This document shows positions 43,846 through 53,175 of a DNA stretch of 64,000 nt, one piece after another (within the stretch, counting starts at the first letter, position 1; each line of letters begins with the position of its first letter). The position numbers were made by a program, and so were the translations under genes. Origin of the DNA: Trinickia dabaoshanensis. Lineage in GTDB: Bacteria; Pseudomonadota; Gammaproteobacteria; Burkholderiales; Burkholderiaceae. The notes beneath the pieces are model-generated. The model did not search any database, was not told the origin of the DNA, and was given only the letters and a program-made list of their open reading frames with translations. The stretch covers positions 62,001 through 126,000 of the forward strand of contig NZ_PNYA01000012.1 of NCBI RefSeq assembly GCF_002879885.1. The letters are read 5' to 3'.

Positions 43846-45557
43846 CCCTGCGGGCAGCGATCGTCATCCCGATTTACAACCACAAAGACGAGATCGGCGC
43901 TACGCTGGCGCGGCTCGTGCCTTACGCGTTGCCGATCTTCGTCGTCGACGACGGCAGCGATGAAGCCACGCAAGCAGCGCTGGCCGAGTTGGCCGAGCGC
44001 CTAGCGCCGCAAGTCTCGCTATTGCGCTTGCCCGTGAACGGCGGCAAGGGCGCTGCCGTGATGGCGGGGCTTCTCGCGGCTCGCAAGGCGGGCTTCACCC
44101 ATGCGCTGCAGATCGATGCCGACGGCCAACACGACGCCGCCGACGTCCCGCGCTTCCTCGAGGCCGCGCGGGCCGCGCCCGATGCGGTCGTATTGGGGCG
44201 GCCCGTCTACGACGAGAGCGTGCCCAAAGCGCGCTTGTACGGCCGTTACTTGACGCATGTCTGGGTCTGGATCGAAACGCTTTCGTTCGCGATTCCCGAT
44301 TCCATGTGCGGCTTCCGTTTGTATCCGCTCGATGCCGCCTGCGCGCTGATCGAAACGGTGGCGTTGCCGACGCGTATGGACTTCGATATCGAAATCCTCG
44401 TGCGCCTATCGTGGCGCACGCAGCGCTTCGTGACGATCCCGACGCGCGTCACCTACGCGGCCGGCGGTCTTTCGCATTTCGACGTGGTGCGCGATAACGT
44501 GCGCATCAGTGGTAGCCATGTTCGCCTCGTCGCCGGCATGCTCGCGCGCTTGCCGATGCTGCTGGCGCGCAAAGCGTTGCCGCGCCCGGCCGAGCGCGCC
44601 GCCTGCGGCGACCGGCCCGGCTGGTGGCGTATCGCCGAGCGCGGCAGCCGCACCGGCATGCGCTTGCTCGCGCTCAGTTGCCGCTTGTTCGGCATGCGCT
44701 TCACGCGCCTTTGGTTGCATCCTATCGTCGCGTATTTCGTGCTGACGGGTCATGCGGCGCGCGCCGAATCGCGGCGTTATTTCGAGCGTCTGCGCGAAAG
44801 CTCGCCCGGGCGCGAGACGCCTCGGCCGGGTTGGCGCTCGGCGTATCGGCACATGCTCGCCTTCGCCGAAGCGGGGCTCGACAAGCTCGCCGCTTGGACC
44901 GGGCGCCTGCAACATGCGGGTATCGAATTCGACGATCCGTCGGCGTTCGAAGCACTGGTCGCGAGCGGCAAGGGCGCGCTCGTCATCGGCGCGCATCTCG
45001 GCAATCTCGAAATGACGCGCGCGCTGGCCGTGCGCGGCTCGCACGCCAAGGTCACGGCCGTCGTCTACACGGAGCACGCGCGCCGCTTCAATAGCGTGCT
45101 GGCCGGCGCCCATCGCGATTTCGCAAGGCGCATGGTCGAGGTGGCGGATTTCGGTCCCGAGACGGCGATGATGATGCAAGAGCGCATCGACGCGGGCGAA
45201 CTGCTCGTCATCGTCGGCGATCGCGTGCCGGCCCATGAAGCAGGCCGTGTCGTGCAAGCGCCGTTTCTCGGCGCCGCCGCGGCGTTCGCCCAAGGGCCGT
45301 ACGTGCTGGCGCATGCGCTCGGCTGTCCCGTGTATCTGTTCTTTTGCTTGAAAGAAGCGGGCCGCTATCGGCTCTATTTCGAATCGTTCGCCGAGCGTAT
45401 CGAGTTGCCGCGGCGCGAGCGCGCGGCCCATCTCGCGGCGCATGCTCGCCGCTATGCCGAGCGGCTCGAATACTACTGCCGTAAGGCACCGTTTCAATGG
45501 TTCAATTTTTTCGATTTCTGGGCGCGCCAGAGTGGAGAGGGCAATGGCCGAAGATGA
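43842..45557 (+). CDS. Glycosyltransferase family 2 - acyltransferase fusion (ApeJ-like)
   Basis: 571 aa. Residues 1-about 230 are a GT2 domain (AAIVIPIYNHKDEIGATLAR, VVDDGSDEAT, LQIDADGQHDAADV, DXD-type). Residues about 290-571 match the lipid A acyltransferase (LpxL/HtrB) family (VIGAHLGNLEMTRALAVRG, EHARRFNSVL, RVPAHEAGR). This pairing is typical of aryl polyene clusters and probably makes the glycolipid anchor. ATGA overlap with the upstream gene. Confidence 0.88.
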   Translation: MTLRAAIVIPIYNHKDEIGATLARLVPYALPIFVVDDGSDEATQAALAELAERLAPQVSLLRLPVNGGKGAAVMAGLLAARKAGFTHALQIDADGQHDAADVPRFLEAARAAPDAVVLGRPVYDESVPKARLYGRYLTHVWVWIETLSFAIPDSMCGFRLYPLDAACALIETVALPTRMDFDIEILVRLSWRTQRFVTIPTRVTYAAGGLSHFDVVRDNVRISGSHVRLVAGMLARLPMLLARKALPRPAERAACGDRPGWWRIAERGSRTGMRLLALSCRLFGMRFTRLWLHPIVAYFVLTGHAARAESRRYFERLRESSPGRETPRPGWRSAYRHMLAFAEAGLDKLAAWTGRLQHAGIEFDDPSAFEALVASGKGALVIGAHLGNLEMTRALAVRGSHAKVTAVVYTEHARRFNSVLAGAHRDFARRMVEVADFGPETAMMMQERIDAGELLVIVGDRVPAHEAGRVVQAPFLGAAAAFAQGPYVLAHALGCPVYLFFCLKEAGRYRLYFESFAERIELPRRERAAHLAAHARRYAERLEYYCRKAPFQWFNFFDFWARQSGEGNGRR

Positions 45558-47154
45558 TTTGACCGCGCGTCGAACCGCGACCGAAGGACGAGGGGCGCGC
45601 GAAGCCGTGCGGATCGGCGGGCGCAAGCTGACGATCGAAGACGTCGCGGCGATCGCCGATGGCCGTGCCGGCGTCGCATTGAACGGCGATCCCGCGTGGC
45701 GTGCCCATATCGAGCGCGGGGCGGAATTTTTGCGCGCCCGGCTCGATGCGGGCGCGACCGTGTACGGCGTCAATACCGGCTATGGCGACGCCTGCGTCGT
45801 GAGTGTGCCGCCCGAGCTGGTCGAGGCGCTGCCGTTGCAGCTCACGCGCTATCACGGATGTGGCATGGGGCGTTTGCTCGAGCCCGCCGAGACGCGCGCC
45901 GTCGTGGCCGCGCGCTTGAACTCGCTCGCCTACGGGTACTCGGGCGTTCGCGTGACCTTGCTCGAGCGGCTTGCCGATCTGATCAATTTCGACGTGTTGC
46001 CGCGCATTCCGGCCGAGGGGTCGGTGGGCGCGAGCGGCGATCTGACGCCGCTGTCGTACGTCGCCGCGGCGCTCGTCGGCGAGCGTGACGTCGCGTATCG
46101 CGGGCAGGTGCGCGAGGCCGGCGAGGTGTGGGCCGAGTTGGGCCGATCGCCGTTGCACCTCGCGCCGAAAGAGGGTCTCGCGCTGATGAACGGTACGGCC
46201 GTGATGACGGGGCTCGCCTGTCTCGCATTCACGCGCGCGGCGCAGCTGACCCGCCTGGCCTCGCGTTTGACGGCGTTGTGCACGGTAGCGCTCGACGGCC
46301 GCGCCGCGCACTTCGATGCGACGATCTTCGAGGTCAAGCCCCATGCGGGGCAGGCGCAGGCCGCCGCGTGGATTCGCGAGGATCTCGCGGGGCGCGAGGA
46401 TACGTCGGGGCAGCGTTTGCAGGATCGCTACTCGATACGCTGCGCGCCGCATGTCATCGGCGTGGCGCAAGACGCGCTCTCCTGGGTGCGCCGCGATGTG
46501 GAGAACGAGTTGAACAGCGCGAACGACAACCCGCTGATCGACGTCGACGGCGAGCGCGTCTTGCACGGCGGCAACTTCTACGGCGGCCACATCGCGTTCG
46601 CGATGGATGCGCTCAAGACCGCGGTGGCCAATCTGGCCGATCTGATGGATCGCCAGTTCGCGCTGATCGTCGACGACAAGTTCAACAACGGCTTGCCGCG
46701 CAATCTGTCGGGTGCCAGTTTGGCGCGCGCGCCGATTTGCCATGGTTTCAAGGCGGTGCAGATATCCTCGTCCGCGTGGACGGCGGAAGCGCTGAAGCTG
46801 ACGATGCCGGCGAGCGTGTTCTCGCGCTCGACCGAAGCGCACAATCAAGACAAGGTCAGCATGGGCACGATCGCGGCGCGCGATTGCCTGCGCGTGCTCG
46901 AGTTGACCGAGCAAGTCGCGGCGGCGCACACGCTCGCGGCCGCGCAGGCGGCGCGGCTGCGACTGTCGGTGACGCCGGGTACGTCGCTCACCGGGCCGCT
47001 GGCGGCGTTCGTCGAGCGCGTGGGCGCGCTGTCGCCGTTCGTTGGAGAAGATCGTCCGCTCGAACGCGAATTGCGCGCACTGACCCAAACCATCGCGGAC
47101 GGCGCGCTCGTCGCGGCATGCGCGCCGCGCGCGTACGACGAGGCGGGGCGCTGA
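45544..47154 (+). CDS. Aromatic amino acid ammonia-lyase (HAL/TAL/PAL family)
   Basis: 536 aa. The MIO prosthetic-group triad Ala163-Ser164-Gly165 (VGASGDLTPLSYVAAALVG) and the catalytic Tyr in YGVNTGYGD (about 74-82) are intact, as is NDNPLIDVD and the conserved QDKVSMGTIA. The selectivity loop reads RYHGCG (102-107), with His104 where histidine lyases keep His, so substrate cannot be settled by eye; in polyene and flexirubin-type clusters such lyases make 4-coumarate from tyrosine. It starts inside the preceding gene (14-bp overlap) with GGAGAGG upstream. Confidence 0.86.
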   Translation: MAEDDLTARRTATEGRGAREAVRIGGRKLTIEDVAAIADGRAGVALNGDPAWRAHIERGAEFLRARLDAGATVYGVNTGYGDACVVSVPPELVEALPLQLTRYHGCGMGRLLEPAETRAVVAARLNSLAYGYSGVRVTLLERLADLINFDVLPRIPAEGSVGASGDLTPLSYVAAALVGERDVAYRGQVREAGEVWAELGRSPLHLAPKEGLALMNGTAVMTGLACLAFTRAAQLTRLASRLTALCTVALDGRAAHFDATIFEVKPHAGQAQAAAWIREDLAGREDTSGQRLQDRYSIRCAPHVIGVAQDALSWVRRDVENELNSANDNPLIDVDGERVLHGGNFYGGHIAFAMDALKTAVANLADLMDRQFALIVDDKFNNGLPRNLSGASLARAPICHGFKAVQISSSAWTAEALKLTMPASVFSRSTEAHNQDKVSMGTIAARDCLRVLELTEQVAAAHTLAAAQAARLRLSVTPGTSLTGPLAAFVERVGALSPFVGEDRPLERELRALTQTIADGALVAACAPRAYDEAGR

Positions 47155-47577
47155 ATGGACCGGAATCGCTTACTGCCGACGGCCTGCGCCCTCGTGGAAG
47201 TGCCGTTTCACGACGTCGATGCGATGAACGTGTGCTGGCACGGCCACTATTTGAAGTATTTCGAGATCGGCCGCGCCGCGCTGTTGCGCGTGTTCGACTA
47301 CGACTATCCGGCGATGCAGGCATCGGGCTATTTGTGGCCGATCGTCGAGGCGCATTTGAAGTACGTGCGGCCCGCCATTTATGGACAGACGCTCGAAGTG
47401 CGGACCGAGTTGCTCGAGTTCGAAAACCGGCTGAAGATCGGCTATACGATCGTCGATGCCGCCTCGGGCGAGCGGCTCACGAAGGGTTACACGATTCAAG
47501 TCGCCGTTTGCGCCGCGACGCAGGAATTGCAGTTCGTCTCGCCACCGATCGTTTTCGAAAAGCTGGGGCAGCGATGA
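47155..47577 (+). CDS. Hotdog acyl-CoA/ACP thioesterase
   Basis: 140 aa of the 4-hydroxybenzoyl-CoA thioesterase/YbgC group: PFHDVDAMNVCWHGHYLKYF with the conserved Asp, and EFENRLKIGYTIVDAASGER. ApeK-type thioesterase, probably editing or releasing carrier-bound chains. Its ATG directly follows the lyase stop. Confidence 0.9.
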   Translation: MDRNRLLPTACALVEVPFHDVDAMNVCWHGHYLKYFEIGRAALLRVFDYDYPAMQASGYLWPIVEAHLKYVRPAIYGQTLEVRTELLEFENRLKIGYTIVDAASGERLTKGYTIQVAVCAATQELQFVSPPIVFEKLGQR

Positions 47578-48284
47578 ATCGTCGTTTTACACGCTTCGTA
47601 CGCCGTCACTCGCTCGCTGCCTTCGCCGCCACTTGCGCGCTCGCGTGGCCTGCGCTTCATAGCGCGACGGCGACGGCCGCGGATGCGCCTCAGGTCGCGG
47701 AGCGCGCGGCCCCGAGCAGCGCGGCCAACGCGCAGGCCGGACTCGTTGCCCGCATTGCCGCGCAGTTGGCGCATAAGACTGGCGTGCGTGCGCAATTTCG
47801 CCAAACGCAAACGCTGGCCGCGTTGGCGGCTCCGCTCGTCAGTACCGGCTCGCTCGTTTTCGTGCGCGATCGCGGCGTGATCTGGCGTACCGAGTCACCG
47901 TATCGCGTGACCTACGTCATCGGCGACGCCGGGGTCGAGAAGATCGATGCGAGCGGCGTGCATACGACTCAGGCTCGCGCGCGCGGCGGCATCGCGCGGG
48001 TGTCGCAGATGATGCGTGCCATGCTCGGAGGCGATTTGTCGGCGCTGTATTCGCAATTCGATGTGGCCGCCGACGGCTCGCCCGCGAAGTGGCGCCTGTC
48101 GCTGACGCCGAACCAGCCGCAGCTCGCGCAGGCGATCAAATTTCTGCGCATGGAGGGCGGTGCGTTCCTGAGCATGCTCGAGATCACGTCCGCCAACGGC
48201 GACACCACGCGCCTCGACTTTTCCGGCAGCGAGGGAATCGATAAGTTGTCGCCCGCCGAGTCGGCGTTGTTCGGAGCGCATTGA
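47574..48284 (+). CDS. LolA-like outer-membrane carrier protein
   Basis: 236 aa with signal peptide (about residues 1-36) and a LolA-type half-barrel: RAQFRQTQTLAALAAPLVST, GSLVFVRDRGVIWRTESPYR. ApeL-type periplasmic shuttle that would carry the lipidated polyene from inner to outer membrane. Overlaps its neighbours by four bases upstream. Confidence 0.86.
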   Translation: MNRRFTRFVRRHSLAAFAATCALAWPALHSATATAADAPQVAERAAPSSAANAQAGLVARIAAQLAHKTGVRAQFRQTQTLAALAAPLVSTGSLVFVRDRGVIWRTESPYRVTYVIGDAGVEKIDASGVHTTQARARGGIARVSQMMRAMLGGDLSALYSQFDVAADGSPAKWRLSLTPNQPQLAQAIKFLRMEGGAFLSMLEITSANGDTTRLDFSGSEGIDKLSPAESALFGAH

Positions 48285-48286
48285 CG

Positions 48287-50737
48287 ATGCAAGTCGTGCA
48301 ACGAGGGCAGACCCATCAGCGCGTTCGCGTGTTGCTCCTGTGGGCCGTGATCGCATGCATCGCGATCGGCTATTGCGCCTGGCGTTTCGCGGGCCCCGCT
48401 TGGGGCAGTCTCGCGTCCAAGCCGCCGTTGCAGACGAATCTGCTCGCATTGTTGCCGAAGACGGAAGCCGATCCGGTTGCCGAGCACGCGCTGGATGCGC
48501 TCGCGGCCACGATGGGCGAACGCGCGGTCTACCTCGTGACGAGCGACGACGCCGCCCATGCGAAGGCGGCCGCGCGGCAGCTCGGGCAGGCGCTCGCGGC
48601 GAGCGGCGCTTTCCGCCACGTGTTGGCCGAGATTCCGCCGTTCGACGTGACGCAGGTTGCACGCTTTTATCTGCCTTATCGATTCTCGTTGCTCACGCCG
48701 GCCGACCGCGCCGCACTCGCGTCAGGCTCGGCCACGCTCCCGGCTTTGCTGGCCGAGCGGCTCTTCGATCCGCTGCGCGCGGGGCTGGCCGCACCGCTTG
48801 CCGACGACCCCTTCGGTTGGCTGAGCCGGTGGCTCGGCGCGCTGCCGCTCTCGGCCACGAACCTGAGCATCGAAGACGGGATGCTCGTCGCCCATCGCGG
48901 GACGGCCACGAGCGTACTCGTGACGGCCACGCTCCCGGGTTCGGCCTATGAGACTTCGGTTCAGCACGCGGTCAGAGAAGCAACGGCCAGCGCGCTGCAC
49001 GCTTCGGGGCAAGCCTTTCCGGACGTGCGCATCGCGCGCACGGGCGCCGTGTTTTATGCCGATGCGGCGCGCCGCGCGTCCGAAGACGACGTGCACCGGA
49101 TCGGCCTATGGTCGACATGCGGCATTGCGCTGCTGATGTTTTGGATCTTCCGTTCGCCGAGGCTGATCGGGTTGGGGTTCGTGTCGACAGCGATCGGCAT
49201 CGGCTGTGCACTGGCCGTGACGATGGCCGTGTTCGGCCAACTGCATTTGCTGACGCTCGTGTTCGGTGCGAGCTTGATCGGCGAAGCGGTCGATTATTCG
49301 ATTCAGTATTTCGTCGTCTATCTCAGTGCGGGTCGCGAGTGGGATGCCCGGCGCGGCTTGCGCGAAGTGCGTCCCGCGCTGCTCGTCGCGCTCGCCACGA
49401 GCTTGCTCGGCTACGCGATCCTCGCGTGGGCCCCGTTTCCGGCGCTCAAGCAAATCGCTTGCTTTGCGATGGTGGGCATCGCGGCCGCGTTTTTCGCGGT
49501 CACCTCGCTGTTGCCTGTGCTGCTCACGCGTTCGGCGCGCCGCGCGCCGACCCATCTGTTCCATGGCGCCGCACGCTTGCTGTCCGTTTGGCGCGCGGGG
49601 CTCGACGGCCGCCGCGCGTGGTTCGTCGCCGTACTCGTGCTGGCGGTAGCGCTGCCGGGGTGGATGCGGGCGACGAGCGACGACGATATTCACCTGCTCG
49701 TTCAGCGCGATGCCGCGCTCGTCGCGCAAGAGCGTGCCGTGCGCGAAGCGATCGGGGTCGATGACGGCGCGCGCATGTTCGTCGTCAAAGGGGCGACGCC
49801 CGAAGCGGTGCTCGAGCGCTGCGAGGCGCTCGGCGAGCGCTTGGATGCACCGATCGGCGGGCGGCGCCTCTCCGGCTGGCAGTCGGTCTCGCAATTCGTG
49901 CCTTCGGCCCGGCGCCAACAGGCCGACCGTACATTACTCGCCTCGACGGTGCTGCACGCACCGGACGCGGTGCGCGCGACGCTGATGGCCGGTGGCTTGC
50001 GCGAGGACGTGGCGGACCGATACGTCGATGCCTGGACGCACGGCCACGCGGCGCCGCTGACGCTCGATGCTTGGCTCGCGGTGCCCTGGTCTCAGCCCTA
50101 TCGCCATCTCTGGTTGGGCTCCGTGCAGGAGGGGAGCGCCTCTCACGCGGCGGCGCAAGGAGCATCCGAATACGCGGCCATCGTGATGCCGCTCGGCGCG
50201 AGCGCGGACCAATTGCCCGCGCTGGCCGCGCTCGCGCACACGGTGCCGGGCGTCGTATTCGTCGATAAGGCCGCGAGCGTATCGCGCTTGTTCGGTGCTT
50301 ACCGTTTCGACAGCGCGCTGTGGCTGGCGGCGGCATTGGTGCTCGTCGGCGCGCTGCTCATCGCGCGTTATCGCGTGCGCGGGGGCATCCGTGTCGTTCT
50401 GCCCGTGGTGCTCGCAGTCGCCGTTGCGTTGGCCGCGTTCGGTTATGCGGGTGTGCCGCTGACGCTCTTCAACTGGCTCGCGTTGATGCTCGTGCTCGGC
50501 GTGGGCGTCAACTACGCCGTGTTTTTGCGCGAGGGCTGCGTGCGCGAGGGGGCCGATCTCGGTGCCGTGTGGACCGGCGTCGCGCTTTCGGCCGCGACGA
50601 CGCTGCTCTCGTTCGGACTGCTCGCGATGAGCGCGATGCCCGTGTTGAAAAGTTTCGGCGCCACGCTTGCGCTCGGCATCGCCGTATCGGTGTTGCTCGC
50701 GCCGATCGGCATGCCGCAAAAAGGAGAGCGTCGATGA
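48287..50737 (+). CDS. MMPL/RND-type exporter
   Basis: 816 aa, two repeats each with one N-terminal helix, a large periplasmic loop and a five-helix bundle, as in MMPL transporters. Helix motifs include GLWSTCGIALLMFWIF and GASLIGEAVDYSIQYFVVYL, and in the second half LMLVLGVGVNYAVFLREGCV. ApeM-type exporter of the polyene lipid. A TTG at 48281 is also in frame; the ATG at 48287 is preferred. Confidence 0.92.
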   Translation: MQVVQRGQTHQRVRVLLLWAVIACIAIGYCAWRFAGPAWGSLASKPPLQTNLLALLPKTEADPVAEHALDALAATMGERAVYLVTSDDAAHAKAAARQLGQALAASGAFRHVLAEIPPFDVTQVARFYLPYRFSLLTPADRAALASGSATLPALLAERLFDPLRAGLAAPLADDPFGWLSRWLGALPLSATNLSIEDGMLVAHRGTATSVLVTATLPGSAYETSVQHAVREATASALHASGQAFPDVRIARTGAVFYADAARRASEDDVHRIGLWSTCGIALLMFWIFRSPRLIGLGFVSTAIGIGCALAVTMAVFGQLHLLTLVFGASLIGEAVDYSIQYFVVYLSAGREWDARRGLREVRPALLVALATSLLGYAILAWAPFPALKQIACFAMVGIAAAFFAVTSLLPVLLTRSARRAPTHLFHGAARLLSVWRAGLDGRRAWFVAVLVLAVALPGWMRATSDDDIHLLVQRDAALVAQERAVREAIGVDDGARMFVVKGATPEAVLERCEALGERLDAPIGGRRLSGWQSVSQFVPSARRQQADRTLLASTVLHAPDAVRATLMAGGLREDVADRYVDAWTHGHAAPLTLDAWLAVPWSQPYRHLWLGSVQEGSASHAAAQGASEYAAIVMPLGASADQLPALAALAHTVPGVVFVDKAASVSRLFGAYRFDSALWLAAALVLVGALLIARYRVRGGIRVVLPVVLAVAVALAAFGYAGVPLTLFNWLALMLVLGVGVNYAVFLREGCVREGADLGAVWTGVALSAATTLLSFGLLAMSAMPVLKSFGATLALGIAVSVLLAPIGMPQKGERR

Positions 50738-51912
50738 AGATGCCTGCTGTTTATCTGCATAGCCTCGGCATGGTGAACGCGCTCGGTGCCGATACCGATG
50801 CGATCGTCGCGGCACTCGCGTCCGGTGTTTCGCCCGGGATGGGTCCGGTCACGCTCGGCGGCGAGGGAGGTGCCTATGCCGGCCGTGTGCAAGCTGCGCT
50901 CGAACTCGCGCCGCCGGCGCCACTCGCGCATTACGACTGCCGCAACAACCGGCTGCTGCTCGCGGCGCTCGCGCAGATCGAACCCGAGGTGCGAGCCGCC
51001 TGTGCGCGCTACGGCGCGGCGCGGGTGGGCGTCATCCTCGGCACGAGCACGTCGGGCATCGGCGCGGGCGAGGCGGCGCTCGGTGTACCGCGCGAGCCGG
51101 GTAGCGGCGATGCGCCTTTCCGCTATGCGCAGATGGAGATCGGCAGCGCAGCGCCGTTCGCGGCGGCAGCGCTGGGTCTGCAAGGACCGGCGTTCACGAT
51201 TTCGACGGCCTGCACCTCGAGTGCCAAAGCGTTCGCCGCCGCGCGCCGCTTGTTGCAACTCGGCCTTTGCGATGCGCTCGTCGTGGGTGGCGTCGATTCG
51301 CTGTGCGAGCTGACGGTGCGCGGCTTCGCGGCGCTCGAATCGACGAGCCTCGCGCTGACGAATCCGATGAGCGCGAACCGCGCCGGCATCAATATCGGCG
51401 AAGGCGCGGCGGTGTTCCTCATGAGCCGCGACGAGGGCCCCGCGCGCTTGGCCGGGATCGGCGAGACGAGCGACGCGCACCACATCTCGGCGCCCGATCC
51501 GTCGGGCGCGGGCGGCGAGCAGGCGCTGCGCGCGGCGCTGGCCGACGCCGGCATGACGGCGCGCTCGATCGGTTACGTGAATTTGCACGCGACGGCCACG
51601 CGCAAGAACGACGAGATGGAGGCGCGGCTGATGGCGCGCGTGTTCCCGGACGGCGTCGCGGCCAGCGGCACGAAGCCGTTTACGGGACACACGCTCGGCG
51701 CCGCGGGCGCGACCGAGCTTGGCTTCGCCTGGCTCTCGCTCGTGCGCGAAGGCGCCAAACTGCCGCGCCATCTTTGGGACGGCCTGGCCGATCCCGCGCT
51801 GCCGGCGCTCGATCTGATCGAGAACGAGCGCCGTCTCACCCCCGGACAAGCCGTCATGAGCAATTCGTTTGCTTTCGGCGGCAGCAACGTGAGTCTCGTG
51901 CTCGCGCCATGA
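50734..51912 (+). CDS. Beta-ketoacyl-ACP synthase A of polyene cluster (FabB/F type)
   Basis: 392 aa. Active-site Cys in ISTACTSSAKAF (about residue 159), His in NLHATATRKNDE (about 283) and FTGHTLGAAGATE (about 316). This is the Cys-bearing ketosynthase expected to pair with the chain-length factor at 39508 (ApeO-like). Starts with AAGGAGAG upstream and overlaps the exporter stop. Confidence 0.9.
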   Translation: MKMPAVYLHSLGMVNALGADTDAIVAALASGVSPGMGPVTLGGEGGAYAGRVQAALELAPPAPLAHYDCRNNRLLLAALAQIEPEVRAACARYGAARVGVILGTSTSGIGAGEAALGVPREPGSGDAPFRYAQMEIGSAAPFAAAALGLQGPAFTISTACTSSAKAFAAARRLLQLGLCDALVVGGVDSLCELTVRGFAALESTSLALTNPMSANRAGINIGEGAAVFLMSRDEGPARLAGIGETSDAHHISAPDPSGAGGEQALRAALADAGMTARSIGYVNLHATATRKNDEMEARLMARVFPDGVAASGTKPFTGHTLGAAGATELGFAWLSLVREGAKLPRHLWDGLADPALPALDLIENERRLTPGQAVMSNSFAFGGSNVSLVLAP

Positions 51913-51931
51913 ACGATCGACGATATTTCCG

Positions 51932-52447
51932 ATGACGACGCCGACCTTATCCGATTGCACGATCGGTGCCCGCGTGGGGGCGGGCGATAGCGCATTTCCC
52001 CCAATCGAGGACGTGTTGCCGCACCGAGGCACGATGCGCCTCGTCGACGAGATCGTCGCTTGCAGCGACGACGCCGTGACGGTGCTGGCGAGCGTCGCGC
52101 CCGAGGCTTGGTACGCGGACGCGCACGGAGCGATGCCCGCGTGGCTCGGCATCGAATTGATGGCGCAGGCGATCGCGGCGCATGTCGGCCTGAACGCGAT
52201 GCGCGCGGGCGGCCGCGCGCGCCCGGGCGTGCTGCTCGGCGCGAGCCGCTACGAGGCGCACAGCCCGAGTTTCGCGGCCGGCGCGCGCCTGCGTATCGAA
52301 GCGAAAGAGCTGCTCAAGAGCGAACAAGGCCACGGCGCCTACGACTGCACGATCGCCGACGCGGATCGATGCCTCGCGCAAGCCGTCGTCAAGGTATTCC
52401 AGCCGAACGATTTTCAAGCATTCATCGAAGGGAGTTTCAGGTCATGA
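51932..52447 (+). CDS. 3-hydroxyacyl-ACP dehydratase (hotdog)
   Basis: 171 aa, starting with PPIEDVLPHRGTMRLVDEIV and containing AMPAWLGIELMAQAIAAHVG, the ApeP pattern; central helix with the catalytic Glu/Asp. Removes water in each elongation cycle so that conjugated double bonds form. Overlaps fabG-like gene by four bases. Confidence 0.9.
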   Translation: MTTPTLSDCTIGARVGAGDSAFPPIEDVLPHRGTMRLVDEIVACSDDAVTVLASVAPEAWYADAHGAMPAWLGIELMAQAIAAHVGLNAMRAGGRARPGVLLGASRYEAHSPSFAAGARLRIEAKELLKSEQGHGAYDCTIADADRCLAQAVVKVFQPNDFQAFIEGSFRS

Positions 52448-53175
52448 CCAGCCGGCGCGTTCTCGTTACCGGCGCAAGCCGCGGCATCGGCCGCGCCATT
52501 GCGTATCGCCTCGCCGCGGACGGTTTCGCCGTCACGGTGCATTGCAGGAGCGGAGTGAACGAAGCCCAAGCCGTCGTCGACTCGATCGTCGCGCAAGGCG
52601 GCCGGGCCAACCTCGTGCGCTTCGACGTGCGCGAGCGGGCCGCTTGCCGCGCGGCGCTCGAAGCCGAGCTCGCACGCGACGGCGCCTATTACGGCATCGT
52701 ACTCTGCGCGGGGCTCACGCGCGACGCGGCGTTCCCGGCATTGACCGACGAGGATTGGGACGCGGTCATCGAAACGGGCTTGGATGGGTTCTACAACGTC
52801 GTTCATCCGCTGACGATGCCGATGGTCCGTGCCAAGCAAGGCGGGCGCATCGTGACGATCGCGTCCGTCTCGGGCGTGATGGGCAATCGCGGCCAGGTCA
52901 ATTACAGCGCCGCGAAGGCGGGGCTCATCGGTGCCACGAAGGCGCTGGCCGTGGAGCTCGCCTCGCGCCGGATCACGGTCAACTGCGTGGCGCCGGGGCT
53001 CGTCGATACGGAGATGCTGGCGAGCGTCGAGCATATCGACCATGCCTTGCAGACGGTGCCGATGGGCCGCGTGGGCCGCCCCGAGGAAGTGTCGGCGACG
53101 GTGGCTTTCCTAATGTCGGACGGCGCTTCGTACATCACGCGCCAAGTGATCGGCGTGAACGGCGGGATGATCTGA
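52444..53175 (+). CDS. 3-oxoacyl-ACP reductase (SDR, FabG-like)
   Basis: 243 aa. Rossmann motif TGASRGIGRAIA at residues 8-19, NAG equivalent LCAGLTRDAA, catalytic Ser, YSAAK (Tyr-x3-Lys) and CVAPGLVDTEM. ApeQ-type ketoreductase of the polyene elongation cycle. Confidence 0.95.
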   Translation: MTSRRVLVTGASRGIGRAIAYRLAADGFAVTVHCRSGVNEAQAVVDSIVAQGGRANLVRFDVRERAACRAALEAELARDGAYYGIVLCAGLTRDAAFPALTDEDWDAVIETGLDGFYNVVHPLTMPMVRAKQGGRIVTIASVSGVMGNRGQVNYSAAKAGLIGATKALAVELASRRITVNCVAPGLVDTEMLASVEHIDHALQTVPMGRVGRPEEVSATVAFLMSDGASYITRQVIGVNGGMI

